A stretch of DNA of 64,000 bases from an uncultured Pseudoruegeria sp. (GTDB taxonomy: Bacteria; Pseudomonadota; Alphaproteobacteria; Rhodobacterales; Rhodobacteraceae), in the NCBI GenBank assembly GCA_947498155.1, contig CANMJD010000002.1, positions 1 to 64,000 of the forward strand. The letters are read 5' to 3'. Below the pieces are notes generated by a model. The model ran no database searches and was not told where the DNA came from. It saw only the letters and a list, made by a program, of their open reading frames with translations. This document shows, one piece after another, positions 55,221-64,000 of the stretch. Within the stretch, counting starts at the first letter, position 1, and each line of letters begins with the position of its first letter. The position numbers were made by a program, and so were the translations under genes.

Positions 55221-56233
55221 GGGCCAAAAGCCCAATTTGCCAGTTTAACAAGACCTAGGAACCTGCGCTGCTCGGCGCGGGTTCTTTTTATTCTATCTTT
55301 GGGAATAGCCCGCCAGTCGTTCAGAATACGCATACGCAAAATACACCGATAGGCCGCATCTTGCGCTGAAATCAGGCCATATCCGCTAAAGAAACCGGCA
55401 AACGCCTGATCCAGATCAATACGGTTGTTGCTGCTGTCGATACTGCTGTTCAATGCGCCGAAGTGAACCGCCAGAACAGCCAGATCCTGCGCAACAGGCA
55501 GGCGCTGTGCCGTGCGAAAATCAAGCCCGATGGCTTCGGGGCCCGCCACCATAATATTGCGCATGTTCAGATCACCATGGCGATCCGCACCGATAGTTTC
55601 CTGATCCTCAAAGCCAGCGCGCAGATCAAACATCGTCTCTACTGCAGCCAAATACGGCTTTTGGCGCGCGACCTGCGCAGATCCACTCAACAGGTTTGCA
55701 CGATGCTTTTCCAGAAAGTCATATTGCGGCTTCGGGTTGAACAGACGTGTATCAACGCCAGAGACCCGATGAAACCGCTCTACCCATCGACCGGCGGCGG
55801 CAAAGGCCTGAAACCGCACAAAGCTGTCGACAGTTTCCGTGGCATCAAACAGGGTTTGCCCCTGAAATCTGTGCATCAGAATGCTCTGGTCGGCCGCGGT
55901 GTAGGAAAGGATTTCCGGTGTCGGCACCCCGCTTTCCCACAACGCCTGTTGCCGCTGCAACCGGATAAGAAACTCCGGCTGCGGATCGGGATGAAATACT
56001 TTTTTCAGCGCAAGATTAGGATAGCCGTCCTGCGACAGGCCGATGATCAGCCGATACATCCGCGCATCCTTGCGCCGCGATAGAATGCGGGCCGACCATC
56101 CGGTCTGCGGCAGTCCGGCCTGTTGAGCCAAAGACGGAAACGTCACCAGCGCGCGCTTTATTTCATCCATGATCGGGCGAAGCCTTTGTTCTATTTGGCG
56201 CGGAATGCTTGCATCGCCCAGCCGCTCTCCCAT
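55217..56233 (-). CDS. Phosphotransferase-fold (APH-like) protein
   Basis: About 338 residues with the aminoglycoside/choline phosphotransferase fold. The catalytic loop is [12 protein letters not shown], and the metal loop is [10 protein letters not shown]. The substrate is unknown; it differs from the AmgK-like gene at 46.9 kb. The start is uncertain: 56233 (MGERLG) or 56167 (MDEIKRAL) both fit, whereas the frame reaching 56365 would run under hslV. Divergent from hslVU and convergent with trxA. Confidence 0.75.
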   Translation of the reverse strand: MGERLGDASIPRQIEQRLRPIMDEIKRALVTFPSLAQQAGLPQTGWSARILSRRKDARMYRLIIGLSQDGYPNLALKKVFHPDPQPEFLIRLQRQQALWESGVPTPEILSYTAADQSILMHRFQGQTLFDATETVDSFVRFQAFAAAGRWVERFHRVSGVDTRLFNPKPQYDFLEKHRANLLSGSAQVARQKPYLAAVETMFDLRAGFEDQETIGADRHGDLNMRNIMVAGPEAIGLDFRTAQRLPVAQDLAVLAVHFGALNSSIDSSNNRIDLDQAFAGFFSGYGLISAQDAAYRCILRMRILNDWRAIPKDRIKRTRAEQRRFLGLVKLANWAFGP

Positions 56234-56260
56234 ATGACTCTCGAGACATTGGAGGCTTTT

Positions 56261-56824
56261 ATGACCCAAACAGAATTCCCCGGTTGGCACGGTACTACAA
56301 TCATCGGCGTGAAAAAAGACGGCGGTGTTGTTATTGCCGGTGACGGGCAGGTAAGCCTTGGACAAACCGTTATCAAAGGCACGGCCCGCAAGGTGCGTCG
56401 CCTGTCGCCCGGTGGTTATGAGGTTGTGGCCGGTTTTGCCGGATCAACGGCAGATGCTTTTACCCTGTTGGAACGGCTGGAAGCCAAGCTTGAGGCTACG
56501 CCCGGACAGCTTGCCCGCGCCTCTGTTGAGCTGGCCAAAGACTGGCGCACAGATAAATACCTGCAAAAACTTGAGGCCATGCTGATCGTATCCGACGGCG
56601 AGGAATTGCTGGTGATCACCGGTGCGGGCGATGTGTTGGCACCGGAACATGACGTTACTGCGATTGGCTCGGGGGGCAACTATGCGCTCGCAGCGGCGCG
56701 CGGCATGATGGACACCGACCTGTCAGCAGAAGAGGTTGCGCGCAAAGCGATGGCGATTGCTGCCGATATTTGTGTCTATACCAACGGCAAGCTGACGGTG
56801 GAAACCATCCACAAAAAGGCCTGA
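56261..56824 (+). CDS. hslV: HslV, ATP-dependent protease proteolytic subunit
   Basis: A 187-residue threonine protease. The mature N-terminus is expected at Thr12 in WHGTTIIG, implying an 11-residue propeptide, longer than the single Met removed in E. coli. [11 protein letters not shown] follows as in the family. The GGAGG site 5 bases before the ATG at 56261 decides the start. HslU is encoded 41 bases downstream; together they form the HslVU complex that degrades misfolded and regulatory proteins. Confidence 0.96.
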   Translation: MTQTEFPGWHGTTIIGVKKDGGVVIAGDGQVSLGQTVIKGTARKVRRLSPGGYEVVAGFAGSTADAFTLLERLEAKLEATPGQLARASVELAKDWRTDKYLQKLEAMLIVSDGEELLVITGAGDVLAPEHDVTAIGSGGNYALAAARGMMDTDLSAEEVARKAMAIAADICVYTNGKLTVETIHKKA

Positions 56825-56865
56825 ATGGTCTCTTACTTTTCTGAAATCACAAGGACGCGTTACAC

Positions 56866-58176
56866 ATGACCGACCTAACCCCGCGCGAAATCGTATCCGA
56901 GCTTGACCGGTTCATTATTGGCCAGAATGATGCCAAACGCGCTGTGGCCGTCGCCCTGCGCAACCGGTGGCGACGCAAGCAATTGCCAGACGATCTGCGC
57001 GATGAAGTGTATCCCAAAAACATCCTGATGATCGGGCCAACTGGTGTCGGGAAAACAGAAATCAGCCGGCGGCTGGCAAAGCTCGCCAAAGCGCCCTTTA
57101 TCAAGGTCGAAGCGACCAAATTCACCGAAGTCGGCTATGTCGGGCGGGATGTAGAGCAAATCATCCGCGATCTGATGGATAGCGCTATTGCCATGACCCG
57201 TGAAAACATGCGCGACGAGGTCAAGGCCAAGGCTTATCAGGCGGCTGAGAATCGCGTCATCGAGGCCATCGCTGGTAAAGATGCTCGCGAAGCCACGCGC
57301 GAAATGTTTCGCAAAAAGCTGAAAGCCGGTGAGCTGGACTCCACCGAGATAGAGCTTGAACTGGCCGATACATCAAACCCGATGCCGATGATGGATATTC
57401 CCGGCCAACCTGGTGGCGGGCAGATGGGCATGATGAATCTGGGCGATATTTTCGGTAAGGCTTTCGGCGGGCGCACCATTCGCAAGAAGATGACGGTTTC
57501 CGACAGCTATGATGCGCTGATCAGCGAAGAAGCGGATAAATTGCTGGATGAGGAAACCGTCAATCGCTTGGCGCTGAATGCCGTGGAGCAAAACGGCATC
57601 GTCTTTCTCGATGAAATCGACAAGGTATGTGCGCGCACGGATGCCCGTGGCGGCGATGTCAGCCGCGAAGGCGTACAGCGCGATTTACTACCCCTGATCG
57701 AAGGCACAACCGTTTCCACAAAATACGGCGCGGTGAAAACCGACCATATCCTGTTTATTGCTTCGGGCGCTTTTCATATCGCCAAACCCAGCGATCTGCT
57801 GCCCGAACTGCAGGGTCGATTGCCGATCCGCGTAGAGCTACGCGCCCTGACCGAAGCCGATTTTGTGCGCATTCTGACTGAAACCGACAATGCGCTGACG
57901 CTGCAATATACCGCCCTGCTGGAAACCGAAGAACTGACCGTGACTTTTACCGAAGACGGCATTCAGGCGCTGGCAGCGATCGCGGCACAGGTCAACCAAT
58001 CGGTTGAGAATATCGGCGCACGGCGTCTGTACACCATTCTGGAGCGCGTTTTTGAAGAGCTTTCCTTTAACGCGCCGGATCGGGCTGGTCAGTCGGTGAT
58101 CGTTGATAAGGCTTTTGTCGAAGAAAACCTCGGTACCTTGGCCGCGACGGCGGATGTAAGCCGCTATATGCTCTGA
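56866..58176 (+). CDS. hslU: HslU, unfoldase ATPase of HslVU
   Basis: A 436-residue AAA+ protein: [20 protein letters not shown] at the start, Walker [10 protein letters not shown] near residue 55, an I-domain with a Met/Gly-rich stretch (about 165-200), Walker B VFLDEIDK, and the conserved C-terminal tail ending VSRYML that docks into HslV. Full length and adjacent to hslV. Confidence 0.97.
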   Translation: MTDLTPREIVSELDRFIIGQNDAKRAVAVALRNRWRRKQLPDDLRDEVYPKNILMIGPTGVGKTEISRRLAKLAKAPFIKVEATKFTEVGYVGRDVEQIIRDLMDSAIAMTRENMRDEVKAKAYQAAENRVIEAIAGKDAREATREMFRKKLKAGELDSTEIELELADTSNPMPMMDIPGQPGGGQMGMMNLGDIFGKAFGGRTIRKKMTVSDSYDALISEEADKLLDEETVNRLALNAVEQNGIVFLDEIDKVCARTDARGGDVSREGVQRDLLPLIEGTTVSTKYGAVKTDHILFIASGAFHIAKPSDLLPELQGRLPIRVELRALTEADFVRILTETDNALTLQYTALLETEELTVTFTEDGIQALAAIAAQVNQSVENIGARRLYTILERVFEELSFNAPDRAGQSVIVDKAFVEENLGTLAATADVSRYML

Positions 58177-58206
58177 GATATTGCAGTTTAGGCAAAGGGG
58201 ATTGAC

Positions 58207-59307
58207 TTGACGATACAACCCGCGTTTTCGTTGCTCGCCCTTTGCCTACTCCTGTTGGGCTGTGTTTCGCGCGGCGAAATGACGTTCATATCAGAGACAA
58301 CGCAAACAACCGAAATACAGCGTATTTTCGTTGCAACCAATCGCAATCATCTCGCCGGTGGCTCCTATGGCACCGGACGCAGTGAAAGCCTGTATTTTTC
58401 GCGGGCTGACATATCCATTCCACCTGACAGAAAGGCGGGTACGATAAGCTGGCCAAAGGAAAAACCTGATCCGGACCAGAACTTTATCACTACCGAATTC
58501 GTGAATTTCAACTCAAGGGACGGATTTGAACTACGGCTCAAGCAAGAAATCCAATCCTCTCCGGGGGCGCACGGTGAGGTCTTTGTTTTTGTGCATGGGT
58601 TCAATAATACCTTTTCCGAAGGCCTATACCGCGCGGCGCAGTCTGCAGCGGATTACGGCATTGTAGAGCCTGTTGTTCACTTTTCATGGGCCTCTGCTGC
58701 ACAGCCTTTGTGGTATCTTCGCGACCGCGATAGCGTATTGATCAGCCGCAGCGCCTTTGTCGAATTTTTACTTTCGGTGAAACGCGCCGGCGCAACAAAA
58801 ATCATCATTATGGCGCATTCAATGGGGACCCATCTAACTATGGAGGCTTACCGGCAGGTTGCGCTGAGTGATCCAACCTTGAAAGAGGCGCTGTTCAGTC
58901 AAGTCATCCTGATATCCCCAGACATCGATATAGATGTATTTCGCGCGCAGCTTCTGGATATTGGTGAAATCGACACCCCGATTATCGTGTTTGGAACAGA
59001 TCAAGATAAAGCACTGGCGCTTTCCTCACGATTAGCCGGTGGCACACGGCTGGGGAATGTGCCCACAGAAAACAATTTGCAGGGGCTAAATGTGATTGTG
59101 GTAGATGTGTCCGAAGTGATCGACGGGCAAGCGGGCAACCATTTGACAGTACTTTCTTCCAAAGTCGCAATCGATCAATTCAACACCTTGAATGAAACCG
59201 TCGATGACATCAGTTCCGAAAACCTGCGCAGCCTTGGTCCGCTGGCTGGCGGAATTGTGAGTCTGCAAAATTTCACCAAACAAATCTATGAAGTTTCAGG
59301 CGGCTAA
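58207..59307 (+). CDS. DUF900 alpha/beta-hydrolase lipoprotein
   Basis: A 366-residue alpha/beta hydrolase of the DUF900 esterase/lipase-like family. A hydrophobic signal ends in a lipobox (LLLGC). The domain shows the block FVFVHGFNNTFSEG and the nucleophile elbow MAHSMGTH near residue 200; the Asp and His would follow in VFGTDQDKAL and GNHLTV. It begins with TTG at 58207, preceded by an AAAGGGG site; no ATG fits better. Substrate unknown. It follows hslU by 30 bases. Confidence 0.82.
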   Translation: MTIQPAFSLLALCLLLLGCVSRGEMTFISETTQTTEIQRIFVATNRNHLAGGSYGTGRSESLYFSRADISIPPDRKAGTISWPKEKPDPDQNFITTEFVNFNSRDGFELRLKQEIQSSPGAHGEVFVFVHGFNNTFSEGLYRAAQSAADYGIVEPVVHFSWASAAQPLWYLRDRDSVLISRSAFVEFLLSVKRAGATKIIIMAHSMGTHLTMEAYRQVALSDPTLKEALFSQVILISPDIDIDVFRAQLLDIGEIDTPIIVFGTDQDKALALSSRLAGGTRLGNVPTENNLQGLNVIVVDVSEVIDGQAGNHLTVLSSKVAIDQFNTLNETVDDISSENLRSLGPLAGGIVSLQNFTKQIYEVSGG

Positions 59308-59452
59308 GCCTAATGGCGGTGCGGGCCGAGGTTTTTTTAGGCCCTAGTATTTCCGGAAAAATAGCACAATAGTCGCCGCAAAGTTCCCCTGTCGTTTCCG
59401 CGTCTATGACACATTGCCAAAAACGCCAGATCACTCGAAAGAACAGCGTTAT

Positions 59453-60685
59453 ATGTGGAATAGTGACTATATTATGTTCATCCGTAACAATGCCCGCTGG
59501 CTTGGCGCGGGTGGCTTATTGGTGTTCTGTTCCAGTTTTGGCCAAACCTTTTTCATCTCTGTTTTTGCCGGAAATATACGCGCTGATTTCGGATTGAGCC
59601 ACGGGGAATGGGGCAGCCTCTATGCCTTGGGCACACTGGCTTCGGCAGCTGTAATGATCTGGGCCGGTGGCTTGGCAGATCGATATCGGATGCGCAATCT
59701 TGGTGCAGTCGTTTTGCTCGGATTAGCGCTTTCCTGTCTGCTGATGGCACAAATCTCTGTCGTTTGGATGCTACCGGTTACCGTGTTTTGCTTGCGCCTT
59801 TTTGGTCAGGGCATGGCAAGCCATTTGCCGATGATTGCCATGTCGCGCTGGTTTGTCGCAACCCGTGGGCGCGCCATATCCATTGCCTCGCTTGGCTTTG
59901 CACTGGGCGAAGCGCTTTTACCGCTTTTGTTTGTATTCCTGTTGTCTTTTGTGGCGTGGCAGTCCCTTTGGCTCTTTGGGACCATCTTCCTTATCGGCGC
60001 AGCTTTTCTGCTGCGCTTTTTATTGATCGAAGAACGAACGCCGCAGTCACTGGCTAAAGAACAAAATGCCACTGGAATGAATGGTCAGGATTGGACCCGC
60101 GCCATGGCACTGAAAGATCGATCCTTCTGGCTTATTGTTCCGGCATTGCTTGGGCCATCCTGCTTTATCACCGCATTTTTCTTTCATCAGGTGCATATTG
60201 CCGAGGTTGGCGGCTGGAGCCATCTATCCCTTGTGGCGCTGTTTCCGCTTTTTACCTTTGTGGCAATGATTTCAATGCTGCTCTTTGGTGTCGCCGTGGA
60301 TCGCTTTGGCACGACGTCGATCCTGCCGTTCTACCAAATCCCAATGGCGCTTGGCTTTCTGACTCTGGCCCTAATCGATAGTTTCACCGGTCTGGCCATC
60401 AGCCTCTGTCTTTTTGCTGTCACCGTAGGGGCAAATTCACCCGTGCCCCCTGCCCTTTTGGCTGATATTTACGGCACCCGCCATCTGGGTACGATCAAAG
60501 CCGCAACAACAGCCGTTATGGTATTAGGCTCTGCGATCGGCCCGATATTAACAGGTTTGATTATTGATGCCGGACTTCCCTTTGCCGATCAGGGTGTCCT
60601 GATTGCCTGCGCTTTTGGGCTGATCTGTATGAGCCTGACATTCGCCGCCCGCCGCGCAAAATCGGGCTTAGCGATGGCGGCGTAG
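59453..60685 (+). CDS. MFS transporter
   Basis: About 410 residues with twelve predicted membrane helices in two halves. The cytoplasmic loop WAGGLADRYRMRN after helix 2 and VAVDRFGTTS after helix 8 are the usual MFS signature loops. Substrate cannot be inferred. The start is uncertain among 59453 (ATG), 59474 (ATG) and 59414 (TTG); none has a strong ribosome site. Its 3' end overlaps the convergent Smr gene by 18 bases. Confidence 0.85.
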   Translation: MWNSDYIMFIRNNARWLGAGGLLVFCSSFGQTFFISVFAGNIRADFGLSHGEWGSLYALGTLASAAVMIWAGGLADRYRMRNLGAVVLLGLALSCLLMAQISVVWMLPVTVFCLRLFGQGMASHLPMIAMSRWFVATRGRAISIASLGFALGEALLPLLFVFLLSFVAWQSLWLFGTIFLIGAAFLLRFLLIEERTPQSLAKEQNATGMNGQDWTRAMALKDRSFWLIVPALLGPSCFITAFFFHQVHIAEVGGWSHLSLVALFPLFTFVAMISMLLFGVAVDRFGTTSILPFYQIPMALGFLTLALIDSFTGLAISLCLFAVTVGANSPVPPALLADIYGTRHLGTIKAATTAVMVLGSAIGPILTGLIIDAGLPFADQGVLIACAFGLICMSLTFAARRAKSGLAMAA

Positions 60686-61267
60686 ATAGACATAATAGGC
60701 GCCACTACCCCCATGTTTTAAATGCGCCTCAGTCACTTGCAGAATCATCGGAGACAAAGGCGCGGCACGCAGCCATTGCGGCACCTGATGCTTCAATACA
60801 CCACGCGGTTGCGGGATCGGGCCATGATCTTCACCCCGTTTCCCTTTGCCGGTGATCACCAGAACCAAGCGGTAGCCCCGCACATGGGCGGTCCGAATAA
60901 AGCCAATAAGCGCCGGATGGGCTTGCGCCAATGTCATACCGTGCAAATCAATTTTGCTATCCGGCACAAGCTTGCCGCGCGTCATACGCTGAAAGGCTTT
61001 TTTATCCATTGCCACGGGCATCTGCGAAAACTCATCACGCAAGGAGGGTTTCAGATCGCGTTTGGCTTTCTGCGGTTTTGCCTTTTGGCCGACCATGAAT
61101 TTTTCGATGTATGCCGCTGGTTTAGTCTCTGTTATCGGCGATTTTTCTATGGGCGTGCTGTCGGGCAAAACAAGCGGGTGCGCCTGATGCATCGGCTCGG
61201 CTTTTTCGGCCACCCGATTCCAGAGCTCTTTTTCCTCTGGTGATAAATGTCTGCGCTTGCGGCTCAT
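60668..61267 (-). CDS. Smr-domain protein
   Basis: A 199-residue protein. A basic, low-complexity N-terminal half (1-100) is followed by a C-terminal Smr domain with the diagnostic DLHGMTLAQAH and VITGKGKRG, then HGGSGAYYVYLRR. Smr domains nick DNA or cleave RNA; the role of the stand-alone alphaproteobacterial form is unsettled. It overlaps mltA by 4 bases. Confidence 0.9.
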   Translation of the reverse strand: MSRKRRHLSPEEKELWNRVAEKAEPMHQAHPLVLPDSTPIEKSPITETKPAAYIEKFMVGQKAKPQKAKRDLKPSLRDEFSQMPVAMDKKAFQRMTRGKLVPDSKIDLHGMTLAQAHPALIGFIRTAHVRGYRLVLVITGKGKRGEDHGPIPQPRGVLKHQVPQWLRAAPLSPMILQVTEAHLKHGGSGAYYVYLRRHR

Positions 61268-62301
61268 CCTTCGCCCTCAGGGACCAGTTCAAAGGCTTGG
61301 GGAATCGGTAGCAAAACAACCATCCGGCCCGGATCGCGGATCGTGCCGGCCTGCGTGCCCGCCTCATCTCCTGTCCCATAAAAAATATCGGCGCGTTGCG
61401 CGCCTTTGATGGCCGAGCCGGTATCCTGCGCAATCATCAAGCGATGCATTGGTCTGCGGCCCTGTTTTTCAATCCAGACCGGCGCCCCTAATGGCGTAAT
61501 AGAAGGATCAACCGCAATAGTGCGCAGGGTGGTGATCGAGCGATTCATCGCCCCGCGCGGGCCATCGCTGGCACTGACATTTCTGATTTTGCGAAAAAAC
61601 ACATAGGAGGGGTTATGCCAAAGCAACTCTTGCCCCAGCACCGGATTTCGGCGCACCCAGTTTTTGATCACTTGTGCTGACACCTGATGCGGACTGTAGA
61701 TATTGCGTCGCACAAGTTCCTGACCGATGGAGCGGTAATCATGACCGTTCTTGCCACCATAACCGACCCGAAGAGTTTGCCCGTTCGTAAGATTTATCCG
61801 GCCAGATCCCTGAATTTGAAGAAAGAAAAGCTCTACCGGATCATCGACCCAAGCAATTTCAAGCCCGCGCCCGTCCAAAAGACCGTTTTCCTCTATCGCT
61901 CTGCGGCTGGCAAATGCCCCATTCGCGGCTTCGGGCGGTAAGCGATACAGCGGATACCGATAGCGGCTTGTTGGCACCAATGAGCCGTCCAATTCCGGTT
62001 CAAAATAACCGGTAAACAACATCGGATCGCCGTCATCGATCAAGACAGGGCGAAAGAAAACCTCAAAAAACTGCCGCGCGTCGGGATTGCTTTTGGCAAG
62101 CTTGCATAGCGGTGCCCACACCGGTGCTTTTAGATCGCCACAGGTGTTTAGAAACGTCGAAAGGGCTGCGCTGTGATCATCCTCAGCCCAACCCTCTAAT
62201 TCTTCAAACGACAGTAAGGAATACTGTAGCGCCTCGGCGCTATTGCCGCTGCCCATGACGACCGCAGCCCAAAGGGATGCGGCCAACACGGCGCGCCTCA
62301 T
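61264..62301 (-). CDS. mltA: MltA, membrane-bound lytic transglycosylase A
   Basis: A 345-residue murein hydrolase. A signal peptide (about 1-24) leads to the double-psi barrel. The catalytic-region marks are FTGYFEPELDGS near residue 98 and the final domain block MIAQDTGSAIKGAQRADIFYGTG, which holds the catalytic Asp. No lipobox Cys is visible, so it is probably periplasmic rather than a lipoprotein. It overlaps both neighbours by 4 bases, forming one operon Tim44-like / mltA / smr. Confidence 0.94.
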   Translation of the reverse strand: MRRAVLAASLWAAVVMGSGNSAEALQYSLLSFEELEGWAEDDHSAALSTFLNTCGDLKAPVWAPLCKLAKSNPDARQFFEVFFRPVLIDDGDPMLFTGYFEPELDGSLVPTSRYRYPLYRLPPEAANGAFASRRAIEENGLLDGRGLEIAWVDDPVELFFLQIQGSGRINLTNGQTLRVGYGGKNGHDYRSIGQELVRRNIYSPHQVSAQVIKNWVRRNPVLGQELLWHNPSYVFFRKIRNVSASDGPRGAMNRSITTLRTIAVDPSITPLGAPVWIEKQGRRPMHRLMIAQDTGSAIKGAQRADIFYGTGDEAGTQAGTIRDPGRMVVLLPIPQAFELVPEGEG

Positions 62302-62960
62302 CCGCCAGTTGCGACCAGCTGCCAGTTTGGATCGGCAGAACTCATATCGCGGCCAAAGGTCCAGACATCTTTCTGGCGTTTGATGGCAGATGCATCACCC
62401 TCAACGATTTCCCCGTCAGCATTTTTAACAACAGAAGAAATCTCGGCGACGAATTTAACCGTAATCTCGGCCAGCTTATTGTCCGTATCAAAACTGGCGT
62501 CCGACAGGGTCAGCTCCCGAATACCGACAAAATGCGCATCAATGCTGAGGCCTTTGGCCACACGATCATCCACAACCTCGGTAAAACTTTCGAAAACATC
62601 CTCGGATAGGAAAGGCACGATGGAATCCAGATCACCCTTTTCAAAGGCCATAAAGATCATCTCATAGGCACCCCGAGCGCCCTGCAAGAAATCCCCAACC
62701 CCAAAGGAGGGATCAACCCGCTTCATATCCGCCAAAGCTTTGGCAGAACTGCTGTTTTCTTCAACGTGATCAACGATATCGTGGTCGGGACCACCTTCAA
62801 TCACTTCGAGGTTTGCACGGCTTCGCGCCGCTGGTTGCGCGGCTTTGTCAACGGGCGGTTTTTCAAAGCCTTCCCGCGTGCCCAAAACGCTGCGGAGCTT
62901 CAGGACTAGGAAAATTGCGATCCCTGCAAGGACGATCAATTGGATTAGAGATGAGCTCAT
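62298..62960 (-). CDS. Tim44-like protein
   Basis: A 220-residue membrane-anchored protein: one N-terminal helix (about 4-23), a charged linker, then a Tim44-like C-terminal domain (about 95-220) with FLQGARGAYEMIFMAFEKGD and VWTFGRDMSSADPNWQLVATGG. The family includes mitochondrial Tim44 and bacterial TimA; the bacterial role is unclear but tied to the envelope. It overlaps mltA by 4 bases and is divergent from fxsA and secB. Confidence 0.9.
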   Translation of the reverse strand: MSSSLIQLIVLAGIAIFLVLKLRSVLGTREGFEKPPVDKAAQPAARSRANLEVIEGGPDHDIVDHVEENSSSAKALADMKRVDPSFGVGDFLQGARGAYEMIFMAFEKGDLDSIVPFLSEDVFESFTEVVDDRVAKGLSIDAHFVGIRELTLSDASFDTDNKLAEITVKFVAEISSVVKNADGEIVEGDASAIKRQKDVWTFGRDMSSADPNWQLVATGG

Positions 62961-63068
62961 CGGGGCCTCTGATAAGGGTAAAACTATAGAAAACTGCGCC
63001 TACCAGACTTATGTAGGTTACGGTGGCGTTCAAGTCCACCACAAGGCAGTTGTGAAAGGGTAACTAAT

Positions 63069-63581
63069 ATGTGGCTGTTTATCGCGTTCCTGATGGTGCC
63101 GCTGATCGAGATCGGATTGTTCATTCAAGTCGGCGGCTTGATCGGACTATGGCCCACACTGCTGATTGTTGTGCTGACAGCCGTTTTGGGCACCTATCTG
63201 GTGCGCTCTCAGGGTATTCGCGCGATGGACGACATGCGTAACAGTTTTTCAGAAATGAACGACCCGACGGAACCTCTGGCGCATGGGGCGATGATCCTCT
63301 TTGCCGGTGCGATGCTGCTGACCCCCGGTTTTTTCACCGATGCCATTGGTTTTTTGCTCTTGTTTCCTCCTTTTCGCGCCGCGGCCTACAGCTATGTCCG
63401 GTCGCGCGTGACCGTGCAGAATTTTTCCATGTCGGGTCGTCAAACCTACACGGGCCCGGACAGCGATACGATTGATGGTGATTTCGAAGTCGTTCGGGAG
63501 CCTGAAAACGAAGAAGCCCAAAATCAGGATGGTTTTGTAAAACCGCCCACCCATGTGCCTTCGGATTGGACCAAGCATTGA
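63069..63581 (+). CDS. fxsA: FxsA-family membrane protein
   Basis: A 170-residue cytoplasmic-membrane protein with three to four hydrophobic segments in residues 2-110: FLMVPLIEIGLFIQVGG at the start is the FxsA signature, followed by GAMLLTPGFFTDAIGFLLLFPPFR. The last 50 residues are polar. E. coli FxsA eases F-plasmid exclusion of phage T7; the native role is unknown. It lies 59 bases before secB on the same strand. Confidence 0.9.
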   Translation: MWLFIAFLMVPLIEIGLFIQVGGLIGLWPTLLIVVLTAVLGTYLVRSQGIRAMDDMRNSFSEMNDPTEPLAHGAMILFAGAMLLTPGFFTDAIGFLLLFPPFRAAAYSYVRSRVTVQNFSMSGRQTYTGPDSDTIDGDFEVVREPENEEAQNQDGFVKPPTHVPSDWTKH

Positions 63582-63640
63582 GACCCGTCAAATGACCTGA
63601 TACAGGTTTCTGGACTTTATTTTTTGGTGGGAGATTCACG

Positions 63641-64000
63641 ATGGCCGAAAACGGCGCAGAAACAGCAGCACAGCCTGCTCAGGTAAAAATGCAAATTCTG
63701 GCACAATTTGTGCGGGACATGTCATTTGAAAATATTCTGGCTCAAAAAGGCATTCAGGGTGAACCCAAGCCGGACGTACAGGTTCAGGTCAATCTGGACG
63801 CCAAAAAACGTTCCACTGACAACCAGTACGACGTTATTCTGAAGCTGAAAGTTGACTCCAAAAACAAAGAAGGTGGAGAGCCGCTGTTCCTGCTGGAACT
63901 GGATTATGCCGGTGTTTTCCACGTTGAAAACGTCCCGGAAGAGCAATTGCACCCCTATCTGATGATCGAATGCCCGCGGATGCTGTTCCCCTATGTGCGC
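63641..64000 (+). CDS. secB: SecB export chaperone (partial, runs off the window)
   Basis: The first 120 codons of SecB. It holds unfolded preproteins and delivers them to SecA. The family core is clear: AQFVRDMSFENILA near residue 22, then LELDYAGVFHVENV and MIECPRMLFPYVR at the window edge. Only the C-terminal part, including the SecA-binding tail, is missing. A GGGAG site lies upstream of the ATG at 63641. Confidence 0.97.
   Translation, partial: MAENGAETAAQPAQVKMQILAQFVRDMSFENILAQKGIQGEPKPDVQVQVNLDAKKRSTDNQYDVILKLKVDSKNKEGGEPLFLLELDYAGVFHVENVPEEQLHPYLMIECPRMLFPYVR

Noticed and set aside
59308-59345. GGGCC/GGCCC stem after the DUF900 gene
   Set aside because: The T-run lies in the loop instead of after the stem, so it does not form an intrinsic terminator.

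Overview
The window is chromosomal DNA of an alphaproteobacterium, almost certainly a marine member of the Rhodobacteraceae (Roseobacter group). The evidence is gene content and order: a divergent regB / senC-regA redox locus, a hemD / Mic60-like / hemY-like heme cluster, adjoining hslVU, trxA-addAB and murU/amgK genes, a zinc-free L36, a DinB with an N-terminal zinc ribbon, and small DUF6455, DUF2853 and DUF1330 proteins. Base composition looks even. I see no prophage, integrase, insertion sequence, CRISPR array or rRNA gene; nearly everything reads as core chromosome.

Region by region: 0.3-8.3 kb holds msrQ-msrP (periplasmic methionine sulfoxide repair), a membrane-anchored glutamate-synthase-like flavoprotein, two tandem fasciclin-domain secreted proteins, a HAD phosphatase and clpB. 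8.5-17.3 kb holds pyrF, an HxlR regulator with an uncharacterised membrane protein, dinB, an N-formylglutamate amidohydrolase, tRNA-Val, rpmJ, an SGNH lipoprotein, a divergent LysR/DUF1330 pair and several small proteins. 17.4-24.9 kb is the complete sodium pump operon nqrABCDEF on the minus strand, with its flavinylation and maturation genes apbE-nqrM on the opposite strand. 24.9-31.0 kb is a sugar-type ABC importer with a Gfo/Idh/MocA dehydrogenase, facing a LacI regulator across three evenly spaced operator-like palindromes. 31.1-41.6 kb holds tRNA-Thr, the heme cluster, a tsaD-gpsA-yciI-EVE operon, ahcY and an HD hydrolase/GNAT pair. 41.6-44.7 kb is regA, senC and regB. 44.8-55.2 kb is a tightly overlapped run: PAS protein, tsaE, amgK-like, murU-like, addB, addA, trxA. 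55.2-64.0 kb contains a phosphotransferase-fold protein, hslVU, a DUF900 hydrolase, an MFS transporter, smr, mltA, a Tim44-like gene, fxsA and the start of secB, which runs off the window end.

Functionally the window mixes respiration and its control (Na+-NQR, RegB/RegA, SenC), protein quality control (ClpB, HslVU, MsrPQ, SecB), recombination and repair (AddAB, DinB), cell-wall recycling (AmgK/MurU-like, MltA) and nutrient uptake. No overtly novel defence or mobile system is visible. The most interesting signals are regulatory DNA (LacI, HxlR, nqrA and regB/senC dyads), a nested palindromic extragenic element after ahcY, and several core genes with unusual domain make-up.
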